22,432 nt of DNA, taken from positions 1 to 22,432 of the forward strand of contig JBEONO010000031.1 in NCBI GenBank assembly GCA_040544425.1, in the 5' to 3' direction. The notes under the pieces were generated by a model. The model saw only the letters and a program-made list of their open reading frames with translations. It was not told where the DNA came from and searched no databases. Origin of the DNA: Solimicrobium sp040544425 (GTDB lineage Bacteria; Pseudomonadota; Gammaproteobacteria; Burkholderiales; Burkholderiaceae_D). The translations under genes were made by a program, and so were the position numbers. Below, piece by piece: positions 8,265 to 15,289 of the stretch. Each line of letters opens with the position of its first letter. Positions within the stretch are counted from its first letter, which is position 1.

Positions 8265-8513
8265 ATGAAACTGACCAATGAAAAATTAATGACCGTACGC
8301 CTTCCGATAGACCTTGCCGAGCAGCTAAAAAAACTTGCCGAGGTCACAGGACGCAACCAGAGCGCGATCACCGTGGCCGCGCTGAGAGAATATGTATCCG
8401 CTGAAGCCCGGCAAATCGAAGATATACAACATGGTATTGCAGAAGCGGATCGAGCCGAGTTTGCGGACCTTGATGACGTCAACTCATTTTTTACAAAACG
8501 TGGCAGCGTGTAG
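8265..8513 (+). CDS. Ribbon-helix-helix (CopG/ParD-type) protein, orphan antitoxin-like
   Basis: An 82-residue protein. Its first 45 residues show the RHH pattern: a short beta strand (LMTVRLPID, residues 8-16), helix A (LAEQLKKLAEVTG) and helix B (NQSAITVAALREYV). The tail (50-82) is acidic and resembles toxin-wrapping tails of ParD/RelB-class antitoxins. RHH dimers bind operator DNA through the beta ribbon. Usually such a gene is followed by, and overlaps, a ParE/RelE toxin; here the stop lies in a hairpin and the next gene is the convergent MscS channel, with no toxin frame. Start uncertain: ATG 8265 has a poor ribosome site, and ATG 8286 is also possible. Confidence 0.75.
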   Translation: MKLTNEKLMTVRLPIDLAEQLKKLAEVTGRNQSAITVAALREYVSAEARQIEDIQHGIAEADRAEFADLDDVNSFFTKRGSV

Positions 8514-8536
8514 GCTGGGACTAAATCCCCGCCTAC
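8510..8536. terminator. Hairpin overlapping the RHH gene stop codon
   Basis: GTAGGCTGGGA pairs with TCCCCGCCTAC (11 positions, one mismatch) around a CTAAA loop, and the RHH stop codon lies inside the left arm. It separates the plus-strand RHH gene from the convergent MscS gene ending at 8591 and could end transcription from either side. It also resembles the dispersed GTAGGCTGGG-type intergenic repeats found in proteobacteria. Confidence 0.5.
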
Positions 8537-8590
8537 AGCGTCGCAATGCTGATTTTGATGCAGAGTACCGCGTTTGTAGTCACCTACGAG

Positions 8591-10084
8591 TTACTCAGGC
8601 CGCCGAAAAATACTCGAAAACCACGCAGCCAGATGATCTTCAGAATTCTGTTGATCGTCATGCGACTCCATGGCATTCATGGCGAAAATTTTTCTGGCGG
8701 CCAGTTCCTGATTCAGACCCGCAGCAAAGCCCGGCCGGTCATTGACCAGACGCACCAGATCCTTTTTTTCCAGCCGGTACAGTACCGCGCTGGTCAATGT
8801 CGTCACCTTCGCCAGGGTCTGACTGCCTCCCAGCAAACCACCCGCGCCGAAATGATCCGCGGTGCTCATCCTGGCGATTTCAATCTGATGCCCGGCCACC
8901 TCGCGAGTGAGCGAAAGAACGCCGGAGCCGACAATGTACATCGACTCAGTATTGCTGCCGTATTCGACCACGGTCTGTTTGGCGTCGAAGGTTTCACGCA
9001 GCAAAAGTGTCGCCAGCTCCTTGCGTTCCAAGACCGGCAGACGCGCAAATATTGGCGTGAACGCGACCAGTCGTTCAACATCATCGTTGAGTGAGGAAGT
9101 GGCCTGGAGCAGATTATTCTGGAACGCAGTGGTGTGTGTGCCGAAGCCGATTCCTGCGGCACCAAGGCTACGAAAAATTTTCTCGTAAATCTGATTTTGC
9201 GCATCAACGCTCTGCCTGATTTCGGACGTGAAAAAGGTAATGTCCACCGCAATCCCTTCCTGGCTCATCGCCTTGATGACTATCAGCGGTGTGGGCAACA
9301 GCAACACCAGATGGCAGCCATGAATCACTTCGCTCAAGATGCGCCGTGCACTCATCGGGAAGGTATTTGCAGCCAGCATGATCTGGATGGTTGTGCCATG
9401 CACCTGAGAGGGAAAACTGGAATTGATGATCTTGGATTTGGCGACCATGCTGTTCGGAACAATCACCACGTCCTGCCCGACCGTGATGATATGAGTGGCG
9501 CGCCAGTTCATTTCCAATACCCTGCCCTCGACGCCGTTGTCGAGCGCAATCCAGTCGCCTTCCCGATAAGGTTTGCTGAGGTTGAGCACGACACCATAAA
9601 ACACATCGCCCAAGGAACTTTGCAGTGCCAGTCCCAGCACCACGGCCACGGCCCCTGAGGTCACCAGTACGCCCTGCATCGGGAAGTTGAAGACAAAGGT
9701 GATCAGGCCGACAAAGGCGAACACATAAATCATCGCCACGCATAAATCGATAAAGAAGCGCTGTCCTTTGTGCTGGGAACCGCGATAAGTGAAGTTGCGA
9801 ATCGCATTTGAGGCAATTGCGGCTCCCCAGAACCACCAGACTGCCCGGAACAGATCACTGGCAATGCGCGCCAGGGCATCGCCCGGCGGCACCGTCGCCA
9901 GATACGGGACCTGATGCGCCTGAAATAACAGGTAGGTAAACAACAGAAACACCGGAAGTCGCAAGATCAGGCGCGTCGCCGGGGCGCGGCTTGCGCTCCA
10001 TCGGGTGACAAACATGCCGAGTAACAGGCAGGCGATCGCCCATAATTCCGGACGCTCGGTGAGCAGATGATAGGCATCAGCCAT
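8591..10084 (-). CDS. MscS-type mechanosensitive channel fused to a cyclic-nucleotide-binding-like domain
   Basis: A 497-residue inner-membrane protein from the ATG at 10084; an in-frame TTG at 10129 would add 15 residues and cannot be excluded. Hydrophobic helices lie at about 15-29, 41-56, 79-96 and 112-133, then the pore-lining helix (about 140-172) with GLALQSSLGDVFYGV, the MscS TM3 signature. The beta domain (173-225, YREGDWIAL, EGRVLEMNWR, VIVPNSMVAKSKIIN) and the alpha/beta vestibule (230-310) follow. Residues about 345-455 form a cNMP-binding-fold domain (YIVGSGVLSLTRE, DHFGAGGLLGG). The phosphate-binding cassette lacks the usual FGE glutamate and the arginine, so nucleotide binding is doubtful. 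It resembles the bCNG subfamily, which is only weakly tension gated. It is divergent from the BON gene with an FNR box between. Confidence 0.9.
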   Translation of the reverse strand: MADAYHLLTERPELWAIACLLLGMFVTRWSASRAPATRLILRLPVFLLFTYLLFQAHQVPYLATVPPGDALARIASDLFRAVWWFWGAAIASNAIRNFTYRGSQHKGQRFFIDLCVAMIYVFAFVGLITFVFNFPMQGVLVTSGAVAVVLGLALQSSLGDVFYGVVLNLSKPYREGDWIALDNGVEGRVLEMNWRATHIITVGQDVVIVPNSMVAKSKIINSSFPSQVHGTTIQIMLAANTFPMSARRILSEVIHGCHLVLLLPTPLIVIKAMSQEGIAVDITFFTSEIRQSVDAQNQIYEKIFRSLGAAGIGFGTHTTAFQNNLLQATSSLNDDVERLVAFTPIFARLPVLERKELATLLLRETFDAKQTVVEYGSNTESMYIVGSGVLSLTREVAGHQIEIARMSTADHFGAGGLLGGSQTLAKVTTLTSAVLYRLEKKDLVRLVNDRPGFAAGLNQELAARKIFAMNAMESHDDQQNSEDHLAAWFSSIFRRPE

Positions 10085-10180
10085 AAGGGGTCTGACTTTC
10101 TGGAAAGTGGCAGAAAAAGAATATCGCAACCAGGATCGGTATTTGGTAAATCCAGCTTACGCTCAGCACGCTTGATCGCG

Positions 10181-10194
10181 TTGATAACAATCAA
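10181..10194. promoter_or_regulatory. Perfect FNR/ANR-type box (TTGAT-N4-ATCAA)
   Basis: TTGATAACAATCAA matches the FNR consensus at all ten specific positions. It lies between the divergent MscS and BON genes. On the plus side a TAAAAA -10-like hexamer at 10218-10223 would put the start near 10229, so the box would be centred close to -41.5, the class II activator position, ahead of the BON-VIT1 operon. On the minus side no convincing -10 is found at the matching distance. Confidence 0.75.
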
Positions 10195-10343
10195 CTTAAG
10201 CCTGATCGGCGCTGGAATAAAAATCAGAAATGCGATGCGATAAAAATAATTTTCCGGATGCCCTGCCAGTGTTGGGCAGCGTACAGAGCAGGCATTTTAT
10301 CGGGATCATTATTCAACTCTCTAAATCAAATTACGAGATCAAC

Positions 10344-10997
10344 ATGAAAACCGATGACCAAGTCAAACAGGAAGTCAACGCCGAATTAAACTGGGAACCT
10401 TCAGTGCATGCCGCCCAGATTGGTGTGGCAGTCAAAGATGGCGTGGTTACCCTCACCGGCCATGTGAACAACTATACGGAAAAACTCCACGCAGTACGCG
10501 CCGTGCAGCGTGTCAGTGGCGCTCAGGCGATTGCTGTCGAGCTCGACGTGAAACTGAACGGCGACAGCAGGCGTGATGACGCCGACATTGCCCGCACGGC
10601 CAGGAACGTGCTGGACTGGGTGTCAATTCTGCCGCTGGAATCCGTGATGGTGGTGGTTGAAGAAGGCTGGATCACGCTGTCCGGCAAGGTGGAATGGCAG
10701 TATCAGCGCGTCGCTGCAAAAACTGCCGTGCAACATCTGATGGGTGTGACTGGCGTGACCAATGAAATTTCGATCGACCCAATCAGCTCACCGAGCGTGG
10801 TAAAAGCGGATATCGAAGCCGCCCTGCTGCGCAGTGCCCAAGCCGATGCGAAACATATTCATGTCGAAGTCAATGGCAAGGATGTGACACTGACCGGCAC
10901 CGTACACAGCTGGTCCGAGCGTGATTCGGTCCGGCACTCGGCCTGGAATTCACCAGGTGTGCGCACGGTGACGGACAATCTGATCGTTTCGGTCTAG
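10344..10997 (+). CDS. Triple BON-domain protein
   Basis: A 217-residue protein from the ATG at 10344; an upstream extension is open but lies in the promoter region. Three BON domains follow each other: about 1-70, 77-146 and 150-217. Each has the helix then VxVxxGxVTLxGxV strand pattern (GVAVKDGVVTLTGHV, VMVVVEEGWITLSGKV, HVEVNGKDVTLTGTV). There is no signal peptide, so unlike periplasmic OsmY it is probably cytoplasmic. BON domains are thought to bind phospholipid or envelope surfaces; the exact role of cytoplasmic triple-BON proteins is not settled. It forms an operon with the VIT1 gene (14-bp gap) and probably depends on the FNR box 150 bp upstream. Confidence 0.88.
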   Translation: MKTDDQVKQEVNAELNWEPSVHAAQIGVAVKDGVVTLTGHVNNYTEKLHAVRAVQRVSGAQAIAVELDVKLNGDSRRDDADIARTARNVLDWVSILPLESVMVVVEEGWITLSGKVEWQYQRVAAKTAVQHLMGVTGVTNEISIDPISSPSVVKADIEAALLRSAQADAKHIHVEVNGKDVTLTGTVHSWSERDSVRHSAWNSPGVRTVTDNLIVSV

Positions 10998-11011
10998 GAA
11001 CGGGAGCGGCG

Positions 11012-11707
11012 ATGCGTTACCGGCACAGAGAACATCATCGGCTCGGCACAGTGGGTTGGCTGCGTGCAGCCGTGTTGGGGGCCAATGATGGGATTGTGTC
11101 GATATCGAGTCTGATCCTCGGGGTCGCCTCGTCACACGCTACCCACCATACCATTTTGATGACCGGCGTGGCCAGTCTGGTTGCCGGGGCCATGTCGATG
11201 GCAACCGGCGAATATGTCTCGGTGCAATCCCAGGCGGATACGGAACAGGCCGCACTGGCAACCGAAAAGCTTGAATTACGCGATCATGATGCGAGCGAAC
11301 ATCAGGAACTGGCCAGTATTTATGTGGCGCGCGGGCTGACCAGACCACTGGCAACCGAGGTTGCCGATCAATTGATGGCGCGTGATGCACTGGGCGCCCA
11401 TGCCCGCGATGAACTGGGCATTACCGGACCCCTCGCTGCCAATCCGCTCAACGCTGCAATTGCCTCAGCACTCAGCTTTATCACTGGCGCGCTGCTTCCG
11501 TTGCTGGTTGCTTTCCTGGTACCAGCCGCAGAGTTGAGCATCGCCGTCGTGATCAGCTCGCTGCTCTGTCTGGGCGCACTGGGGGGGCTGGCCGCGCAGG
11601 CGGGCGGTGCCAAAGTTGGTACCGGCATGCTGCGGGTGACGTTCTGGAGCGCACTGGCGATGGGTGTTACTGCGGGAATCGGAGCACTGCTGGGGACCGT
11701 TGCGTGA
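11012..11707 (+). CDS. VIT1/CCC1-family iron/manganese transporter
   Basis: A 231-residue membrane protein with start ATG 11012 after GGGAGCGG. The family signature GANDGIVSISSLILGVA is at residues 23-39. Five helices are predicted (about 18-40, 50-70, 150-170, 176-198, 206-229), with a long hydrophilic, Glu- and His-rich segment (73-140) between helices 2 and 3, where VIT1 proteins bind Fe2+ on the cytosolic side. Known members export or sequester Fe2+ or Mn2+ in exchange for protons. It lies directly behind the BON gene; iron export together with the ferritin-like gene near 20 kb would fit an island that handles iron freed under low oxygen or stress. Confidence 0.9.
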   Translation: MRYRHREHHRLGTVGWLRAAVLGANDGIVSISSLILGVASSHATHHTILMTGVASLVAGAMSMATGEYVSVQSQADTEQAALATEKLELRDHDASEHQELASIYVARGLTRPLATEVADQLMARDALGAHARDELGITGPLAANPLNAAIASALSFITGALLPLLVAFLVPAAELSIAVVISSLLCLGALGGLAAQAGGAKVGTGMLRVTFWSALAMGVTAGIGALLGTVA

Positions 11708-11719
11708 TGTAATACATTG

Positions 11720-12247
11720 TCAGGGTGTCAGGTCCTGCTGATCATCCAAAACTTTCAACATGCTTTCCGGATCGGTGGGCACCTGAAATGCTTCCGACTG
11801 CGGGTCAATTCGATCTTTAATCATCGGCAGATCGCGGCGCAGTTCTTCGATCAGGTTGATTAATTTGGTCACTTTTTGTTCGGTCAACAAATTGACCTGC
11901 AATTCCAGATGCGCGCGCCGATCTTCCATTTTGCTCAGGCGATTCTGTTTGATCAGAACCACGATGGTGGCCAGCAGCGCGCCAATGGTGACGATCCCCT
12001 GCAATAGCGGAAATGGTGACTGTTCGATGCTCTTATGATGCAGCTGGTGGGCGACGATATTGCAGACAATCCAGCTCACCACAAAGAAGACGGTGAACAT
12101 CAGAAAGGTTGGACTGCCAATCAATTCACTGAGTGATTCAAGAAATTGCTGATGACGACTTAACGAGCCCTTTTCGTGCAAACCGAGGGCCAGCATCGTT
12201 TCTGTATTGTGAGATACGGGATCCAGACCGGGTAGTTTCTTGGTCAT
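11720..12247 (-). CDS. DUF1003 membrane protein
   Basis: A 175-residue inner-membrane protein of the DUF1003 family: helix 1 about 48-66 (FLMFTVFFVVSWIVCNIV), helix 2 about 80-100 (GIVTIGALLATIVVLIKQNR), then the conserved amphipathic segment RLSKMEDRRAHLELQVNLL (103-121) and a C-terminal coil ending in acidic residues. Some members are reported as CorA-neighbouring or cyanophage-inducible proteins, but the function is unknown. It ends 12 bp from the convergent VIT1 gene, with no hairpin between. Its start is close to the 12275 hairpin and has a weak ribosome site. Confidence 0.85.
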   Translation of the reverse strand: MTKKLPGLDPVSHNTETMLALGLHEKGSLSRHQQFLESLSELIGSPTFLMFTVFFVVSWIVCNIVAHQLHHKSIEQSPFPLLQGIVTIGALLATIVVLIKQNRLSKMEDRRAHLELQVNLLTEQKVTKLINLIEELRRDLPMIKDRIDPQSEAFQVPTDPESMLKVLDDQQDLTP

Positions 12248-12274
12248 AAACGCAGTGTGAAAATAGGTGAAATC

Positions 12275-12301
12275 GCAATTGGCCTTCAGAAGGCCAATTG
12301 C
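12275..12301. terminator. Perfect 13-bp inverted repeat ending the Spy/His-rich operon
   Basis: GCAATTGGCCTTC and its exact complement are separated by a single base, so a hairpin of about 11-12 bp with a small loop forms on either strand. It lies 12 bp after the stop of the minus-strand His-rich gene and just upstream of the DUF1003 start. It probably stops read-through between the two genes; the T-run on the minus strand is weak. Confidence 0.65.
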
Positions 12302-12313
12302 AGATTGTTTTAC

Positions 12314-12628
12314 TTAATGATGGTCTCTGTCGCCGTGGTCATGATCATGACCGCGGTCATGGCCATGGTCGCGATCATGGCCGTGATCATGGTCACGCCG
12401 ATGGTCGTCGCGTCGGTAATCGCGATCACCACCCCAGTTACCGCCGCCATAATACACAACAGCTGGTGGTGCATAAATGGGAGCCGCGTAAACCGGTGGC
12501 GCGTAGGCCCGGCATCCGTAGTAGCCACAGCCATTAAAACCCAGGCTGACTGAAACCTGTGCCTCGGCAACCGGCGCAGCTGCGACAACGATCAGTCCCA
12601 CCAACAGGGACAATAATTTGATTTTCAT
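12314..12628 (-). CDS. Exported protein with a His/Asp-rich metal-binding-like tail
   Basis: A 104-residue protein from an ATG preceded by AAGGAACT. Residues 1-23 are a classic signal peptide ending AEA. The middle is rich in Gly, Tyr, Pro and Ala (GCGYYGCRAYAPP, residues 33-45, with two Cys). The last 29 residues (76-104) hold 11 His and 9 Asp in DHGHDRDH-type repeats. Such tails bind Ni2+, Zn2+, Cu2+ or Co2+ in other proteins; here metal binding in the periplasm is inference. It starts 9 bp after the Spy-like gene, so the two are co-transcribed from the promoter near 13190. The repeat DNA is palindromic-looking (catggccatg and similar), which makes spurious open frames on the other strand. 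No named family recognised. Confidence 0.75.
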   Translation of the reverse strand: MKIKLLSLLVGLIVVAAAPVAEAQVSVSLGFNGCGYYGCRAYAPPVYAAPIYAPPAVVYYGGGNWGGDRDYRRDDHRRDHDHGHDRDHGHDRGHDHDHGDRDHH

Positions 12629-12637
12629 AATAGTTCC

Positions 12638-13108
12638 TTACGATTTGTGTTTCGAAGCACGTTGAGTAAACACGGTATCAGCAATCTTCTTTTGCGCGTC
12701 GGGCATGGCGGCATATAAAGGTGCGAACGAGACCGAGAGTTTTTTCACTGAATCAGCATGTGCCTGGGCGATGCCAGCATAGGCATTCAGATCATCAATG
12801 GCCGTTGCACTGGCCAGCAACTCTTCGCGCTTGTCCACTGCCGTGTCAATGGCGATGGTATTGGAGCGCATTGTGCCGGCAACCGTTGCCCACAGCGTTT
12901 CTTCGTCAGCGGTAATTTTCAGCTTGGCGTGCAGATCCTTGATGTGTTTTTCATTGGCTGCGTCACGCTTGGCGTCGTGTTTGGCTGCGGTGGCAGCAGT
13001 TGCAGTCGTGGCAGCGACGGCAGGTGCTGTATCGGCAGCAACTGCCACTTGTGCGAAAGCGGCACTGATCAGCACTGTTGACGCTAAAGCTACAAAAGAT
13101 TTTTTCAT
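12638..13108 (-). CDS. Periplasmic Spy/CpxP-like (LTxxQ-type) stress protein
   Basis: A 156-residue protein from the ATG at 13108, chosen because GGGGA sits at correct spacing and the result is a clean signal peptide (1-24, ending AVA). An Ala/Thr-rich spacer (25-45) leads to an all-helical domain (50-150). HIKDLHAKLKITADEETLW (55-73) and MPDAQKKIADTVF (135-147) match the two motifs of Spy/CpxP-family periplasmic chaperones, with the canonical L-T-x-x-Q degenerated to I-T-A-D-E. Spy-type proteins bind unfolded envelope proteins or sense envelope stress. It is the first gene of an operon with the His-rich protein and divergent from the PPK2 operon. Confidence 0.8.
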   Translation of the reverse strand: MKKSFVALASTVLISAAFAQVAVAADTAPAVAATTATAATAAKHDAKRDAANEKHIKDLHAKLKITADEETLWATVAGTMRSNTIAIDTAVDKREELLASATAIDDLNAYAGIAQAHADSVKKLSVSFAPLYAAMPDAQKKIADTVFTQRASKHKS

Positions 13109-13162
13109 AAATTTCCCCATGATTGTTATTAAATGATGTACCGGGCGGCACATGGCAGCTTA

Positions 13163-13176
13163 CTAAGCAGGCTTAG
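13163..13176. promoter_or_regulatory. Palindrome CTAAGC-AG-GCTTAG in the Spy leader
   Basis: A perfect 6+6 inverted repeat with a 2-bp centre, downstream of the proposed -10 of the Spy operon and 55 bp before its ATG. Position in the leader suits a repressor site; no known regulator matches. Confidence 0.35.
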
Positions 13177-13188
13177 CAGATGGTGTCC

Positions 13189-13233
13189 ATTCAATCATCA
13201 TGGGCAGGATCGGTATGTACGGTGTCACACACA
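13189..13233 (-). promoter_or_regulatory. Shared-architecture stress promoter of the Spy/His-rich operon
   Basis: On the minus strand TGTGTGTGACACCGTAC (13233-13217) is followed after exactly 22 nt by TTGAAT (13194-13189), a 4/6 match to the -10 consensus. The same element-to-hexamer distance is found at 13271, 19195 and 21859. This copy is the most divergent of the four. Confidence 0.4.
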
Positions 13234-13270
13234 GGAGTGCACTATTCTTTTTAAGCAAATAAATTCTCAA

Positions 13271-13313
13271 GGTTCGCTACCGAACGGAAACCTGCCCGGC
13301 AATTGCGCATGAT
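13271..13313 (+). promoter_or_regulatory. Shared-architecture stress promoter of the PPK2 operon
   Basis: GGTTCGCTACCGAAC (13271-13285) is followed after exactly 22 nt by CATGAT (13308-13313), a 5/6 match to TATGAT-type -10 hexamers. No normal -35 is present at 17 bp, suggesting an activator site or a non-standard sigma factor. It drives the genes from 13345 onward. Confidence 0.5.
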
Positions 13314-13344
13314 GCGGACATACACCCTAACCGAGACCCTGATC

Positions 13345-13536
13345 ATGAAACCAATTACACAAAACCGATTCAATCGTCAAACCGAAATCGACTGGGATTC
13401 ATCAAAATATACCTCGGGTCTGGGCATCGTGAAAAACAGCGCCACGGCGAAAGCGCCGCATGCCGGTTTTGGCGTCAGTTTCGGCGTCATCAAGGCGCGC
13501 AGCGAGACATCGTCGGCCATCAGCGCATCAGCATAG
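13345..13536 (+). CDS. Small hypothetical protein (63 aa)
   Basis: A 63-residue frame starting MKPITQNRFNR, basic at the start and Ser/Ala-rich at the end. It has no signal peptide, helix signature or family resemblance that I recognise. The ribosome site is poor, and in-frame starts at 13309 and 13312 are alternatives. Support comes from context: it lies between the stress promoter at 13271 and the next gene, whose start is 31 bp after its stop, and it fills that space on the right strand. It could be a true small stress peptide or merely leader sequence. Confidence 0.4.
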   Translation: MKPITQNRFNRQTEIDWDSSKYTSGLGIVKNSATAKAPHAGFGVSFGVIKARSETSSAISASA

Positions 13537-13567
13537 AACAGTTCAATATACAGAGTTTGGAAATAAC

Positions 13568-13996
13568 ATGGTTTTTAATCGCGTAGTCATTTGGGTAGAC
13601 CATGAAGAGGCGCACCTGATCCACTTCAATCTTGACACTTCAGAAAAAGAGCTGAAGACGATCCTGCTCACGCAGCCGCAGGCCCATATCAAACTGGGTA
13701 TCATCGGGGCCGGGCCAGGAAATGACCATGTGCGATTTTTTAAAGATATTTTGCATGCCATATTAGGTGCTTCAGAAATTCTGCTGGTGGGAGCCAACGA
13801 AGAGAAGCACGATTTAATGTCCTACATCATCCGTCACCATCGTGCCATCGCAGAAAAAGTGGTGGGCGTAGTTACTGCCGACCACCCGAGCGATGATCAA
13901 TTGCTCAGGTTTGGATTCAGGTACTTCGCAAAAATTGATCAGATGCGTGTCGATCCGATTGCATCATTGCGGGAAAACGTACGTTGCTTTAACTAA
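13568..13996 (+). CDS. 'Translational machinery protein'-family (eRF1/pelota-like) protein
   Basis: A 142-residue protein from the ATG at 13568 with GGA at good spacing. The pattern VVIWVDHEEAHLIHFN (6-21), then EILLVGANEEKHDL (71-84), HHRAIAEKVVGVVTADHP (90-107) and a DDQLLRFGFRYFAKIDQMR end match a Burkholderiales family annotated as translational machinery protein, related in fold to the eRF1/Pelota domain and to host-attachment proteins. Its biochemical role is not established. It is encoded just upstream of PPK2, so a ribosome- or RNA-related function in stress is an inference only. Confidence 0.75.
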   Translation: MVFNRVVIWVDHEEAHLIHFNLDTSEKELKTILLTQPQAHIKLGIIGAGPGNDHVRFFKDILHAILGASEILLVGANEEKHDLMSYIIRHHRAIAEKVVGVVTADHPSDDQLLRFGFRYFAKIDQMRVDPIASLRENVRCFN

Positions 13997-14067
13997 TATC
14001 AATCGGGCCGACGCTGCTTGGTCCACAATTGCCTGATTGTCTGAAACCACCAGCAAGGAAAATTAAT

Positions 14068-14943
14068 ATGAAAATTAAGTCGGCTGATTTTTGTATTCAA
14101 GGCGACAAGCCGTTCACTTTAACTGAACTGCCTACCCGCGTCGCCCCGGTGTTTAAATCGAAACGCCAGTATCAAAAAATTCTGAATGATCACATTGCCC
14201 AACTGAGTGAACAGCAGCAGCTGCTGTACGCCTCCAACAAATATGCGGTACTGCTGATTTTTCAGGCCATGGATGCAGCCGGCAAGGATGGCGCGATCAA
14301 ACACATCATGTCCGGCGTCAATCCGCAAGGTTGCCAGGTCTACAGTTACAAACATCCCAGCCTCAATGAATTGCAGCATGACTTTTTATGGCGCACCACG
14401 CGTGATCTGCCTGAACGCGGACGCATCGGCATTTTCAATCGCTCGTACTATGAAGAAGTGTTGATAGCAAGGGTACATCCCGAAGTTTTGGCCAGCGAGA
14501 ATTTGCCGGGTGACGGTGGCGAGAATATCTGGCAGGAACGCTTCCGCTCGATCTGCAATCTGGAAAGTCACTTGCATCGCAACGGGACCCTGGTCTTAAA
14601 ATTTTATCTGCACCTGTCGCAGGAAGAGCAACGTTTGCGTTTTATTGACCGTATCGACAATCCCGACAAGAACTGGAAGTTCGGTGCAGCAGATATGGCA
14701 GAGCGGAAATTCTGGCCGCAGTATCTAAGTGCCTACCAGGCCTGCATCGCGGCCACCAGCACGGCAGAATCACCCTGGTATGTGGTACCTGCCGATGACA
14801 AGGAAAGTGCCCGAATAATTGTCTCGCGCATCATCCTCGACAAGCTTCAGGCATTGGAAATGAGCTATCCGGTCACCGGCCCGGAACGCAAAAAAGAATT
14901 GCAAGTGATCCGCAAACAACTCAAAGCCAAACAACCCCGATAG
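14068..14943 (+). CDS. ppk2: Polyphosphate kinase 2 (PPK2 family)
   Basis: A 291-residue cytoplasmic kinase; ATG 14068 follows AAGGAAAA. Walker A is AMDAAGKD (67-74), Walker B-like GIFNRSYYEE (121-130), and the lid and family signature are KFYLHLSQEEQRLRFIDR (178-195) and KNWKFGAADMAER (201-213). STAESPWYVVPADDK (231-245) is also characteristic. PPK2 enzymes transfer phosphate between polyphosphate and nucleoside mono- or diphosphates. The length and single domain, with GK-D in Walker A, suit class I or III, so ADP or AMP phosphorylation is likely; the choice of substrate cannot be made from sequence. It lies mid-operon with a 71-bp gap upstream and 7 bp to the next gene, pointing to ATP/GTP regeneration from polyphosphate under stress. 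Confidence 0.95.
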   Translation: MKIKSADFCIQGDKPFTLTELPTRVAPVFKSKRQYQKILNDHIAQLSEQQQLLYASNKYAVLLIFQAMDAAGKDGAIKHIMSGVNPQGCQVYSYKHPSLNELQHDFLWRTTRDLPERGRIGIFNRSYYEEVLIARVHPEVLASENLPGDGGENIWQERFRSICNLESHLHRNGTLVLKFYLHLSQEEQRLRFIDRIDNPDKNWKFGAADMAERKFWPQYLSAYQACIAATSTAESPWYVVPADDKESARIIVSRIILDKLQALEMSYPVTGPERKKELQVIRKQLKAKQPR

Positions 14944-14950
14944 GACCATC

Positions 14951-15289
14951 ATGGAACAATGCATCAACCGCACTGACCGGTCACGAATCCAGCAAGAGCT
15001 GATTGATTCGCCGCTTGAGAGATTGGATTGTCTGACTGCTGCGCAGGCCAGCGCATTGAAGTCTTTATTTCACATCACCACCATCCGTGACTTTGCCAGT
15101 CTGAAAGTCATTCACTGCGCCACCGCACTGTTGACGCTGGCGCAAAAGATGGAACTGGAGGCGGAAGAAGAAAGTGTGCTGGACAACGCATTGCAGATGA
15201 CTTTCCCGGCCAGTGATCCGACTTCGGTGGTATCGAACATCACCAGAATTGAATCGTCAATTGAATCGTCAAGTCCAACGAAAGAGTGA
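14951..15289 (+). CDS. Small HhH-like protein with FPASDP motif
   Basis: A 112-residue protein starting 7 bp after PPK2 (AGGA in the overlap). The first part (LTAAQASALKSLFHITTIRDFASL, about 28-51; helix pairs) resembles small helix-hairpin-helix domains of conserved stress proteins. The second part contains VLDNALQMTFPASDPTSV (75-92), a short FPASDP motif found in many small Burkholderiales proteins next to PPK2 or stress genes. No catalytic residue is visible and function is unknown. It ends in the TGATG overlap with the next gene, so translation is coupled. Confidence 0.7.
   Translation: MEQCINRTDRSRIQQELIDSPLERLDCLTAAQASALKSLFHITTIRDFASLKVIHCATALLTLAQKMELEAEEESVLDNALQMTFPASDPTSVVSNITRIESSIESSSPTKE

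Noticed and set aside
8546..9094. Plus-strand 182-codon frame downstream of the RHH gene, considered as a missing toxin
   Set aside because: It lies antisense to the MscS gene's well-conserved coding sequence, does not resemble ParE/RelE, and its frame follows the codon bias of the opposite strand.
12257..12553. Plus-strand frame rich in Val, Met and Ala opposite the His-rich gene
   Set aside because: Antisense of GACCAT/CATGAC repeats encoding His and Asp; the hydrophobic pattern is a by-product of the complementary strand. The minus frame has a signal peptide and ribosome site.
13989..14002. Degenerate FNR-like site TTAAC-N4-ATCAA upstream of ppk2
   Set aside because: One half is only 3/5, it overlaps the stop of the previous gene, and no -10 lies at the right distance.
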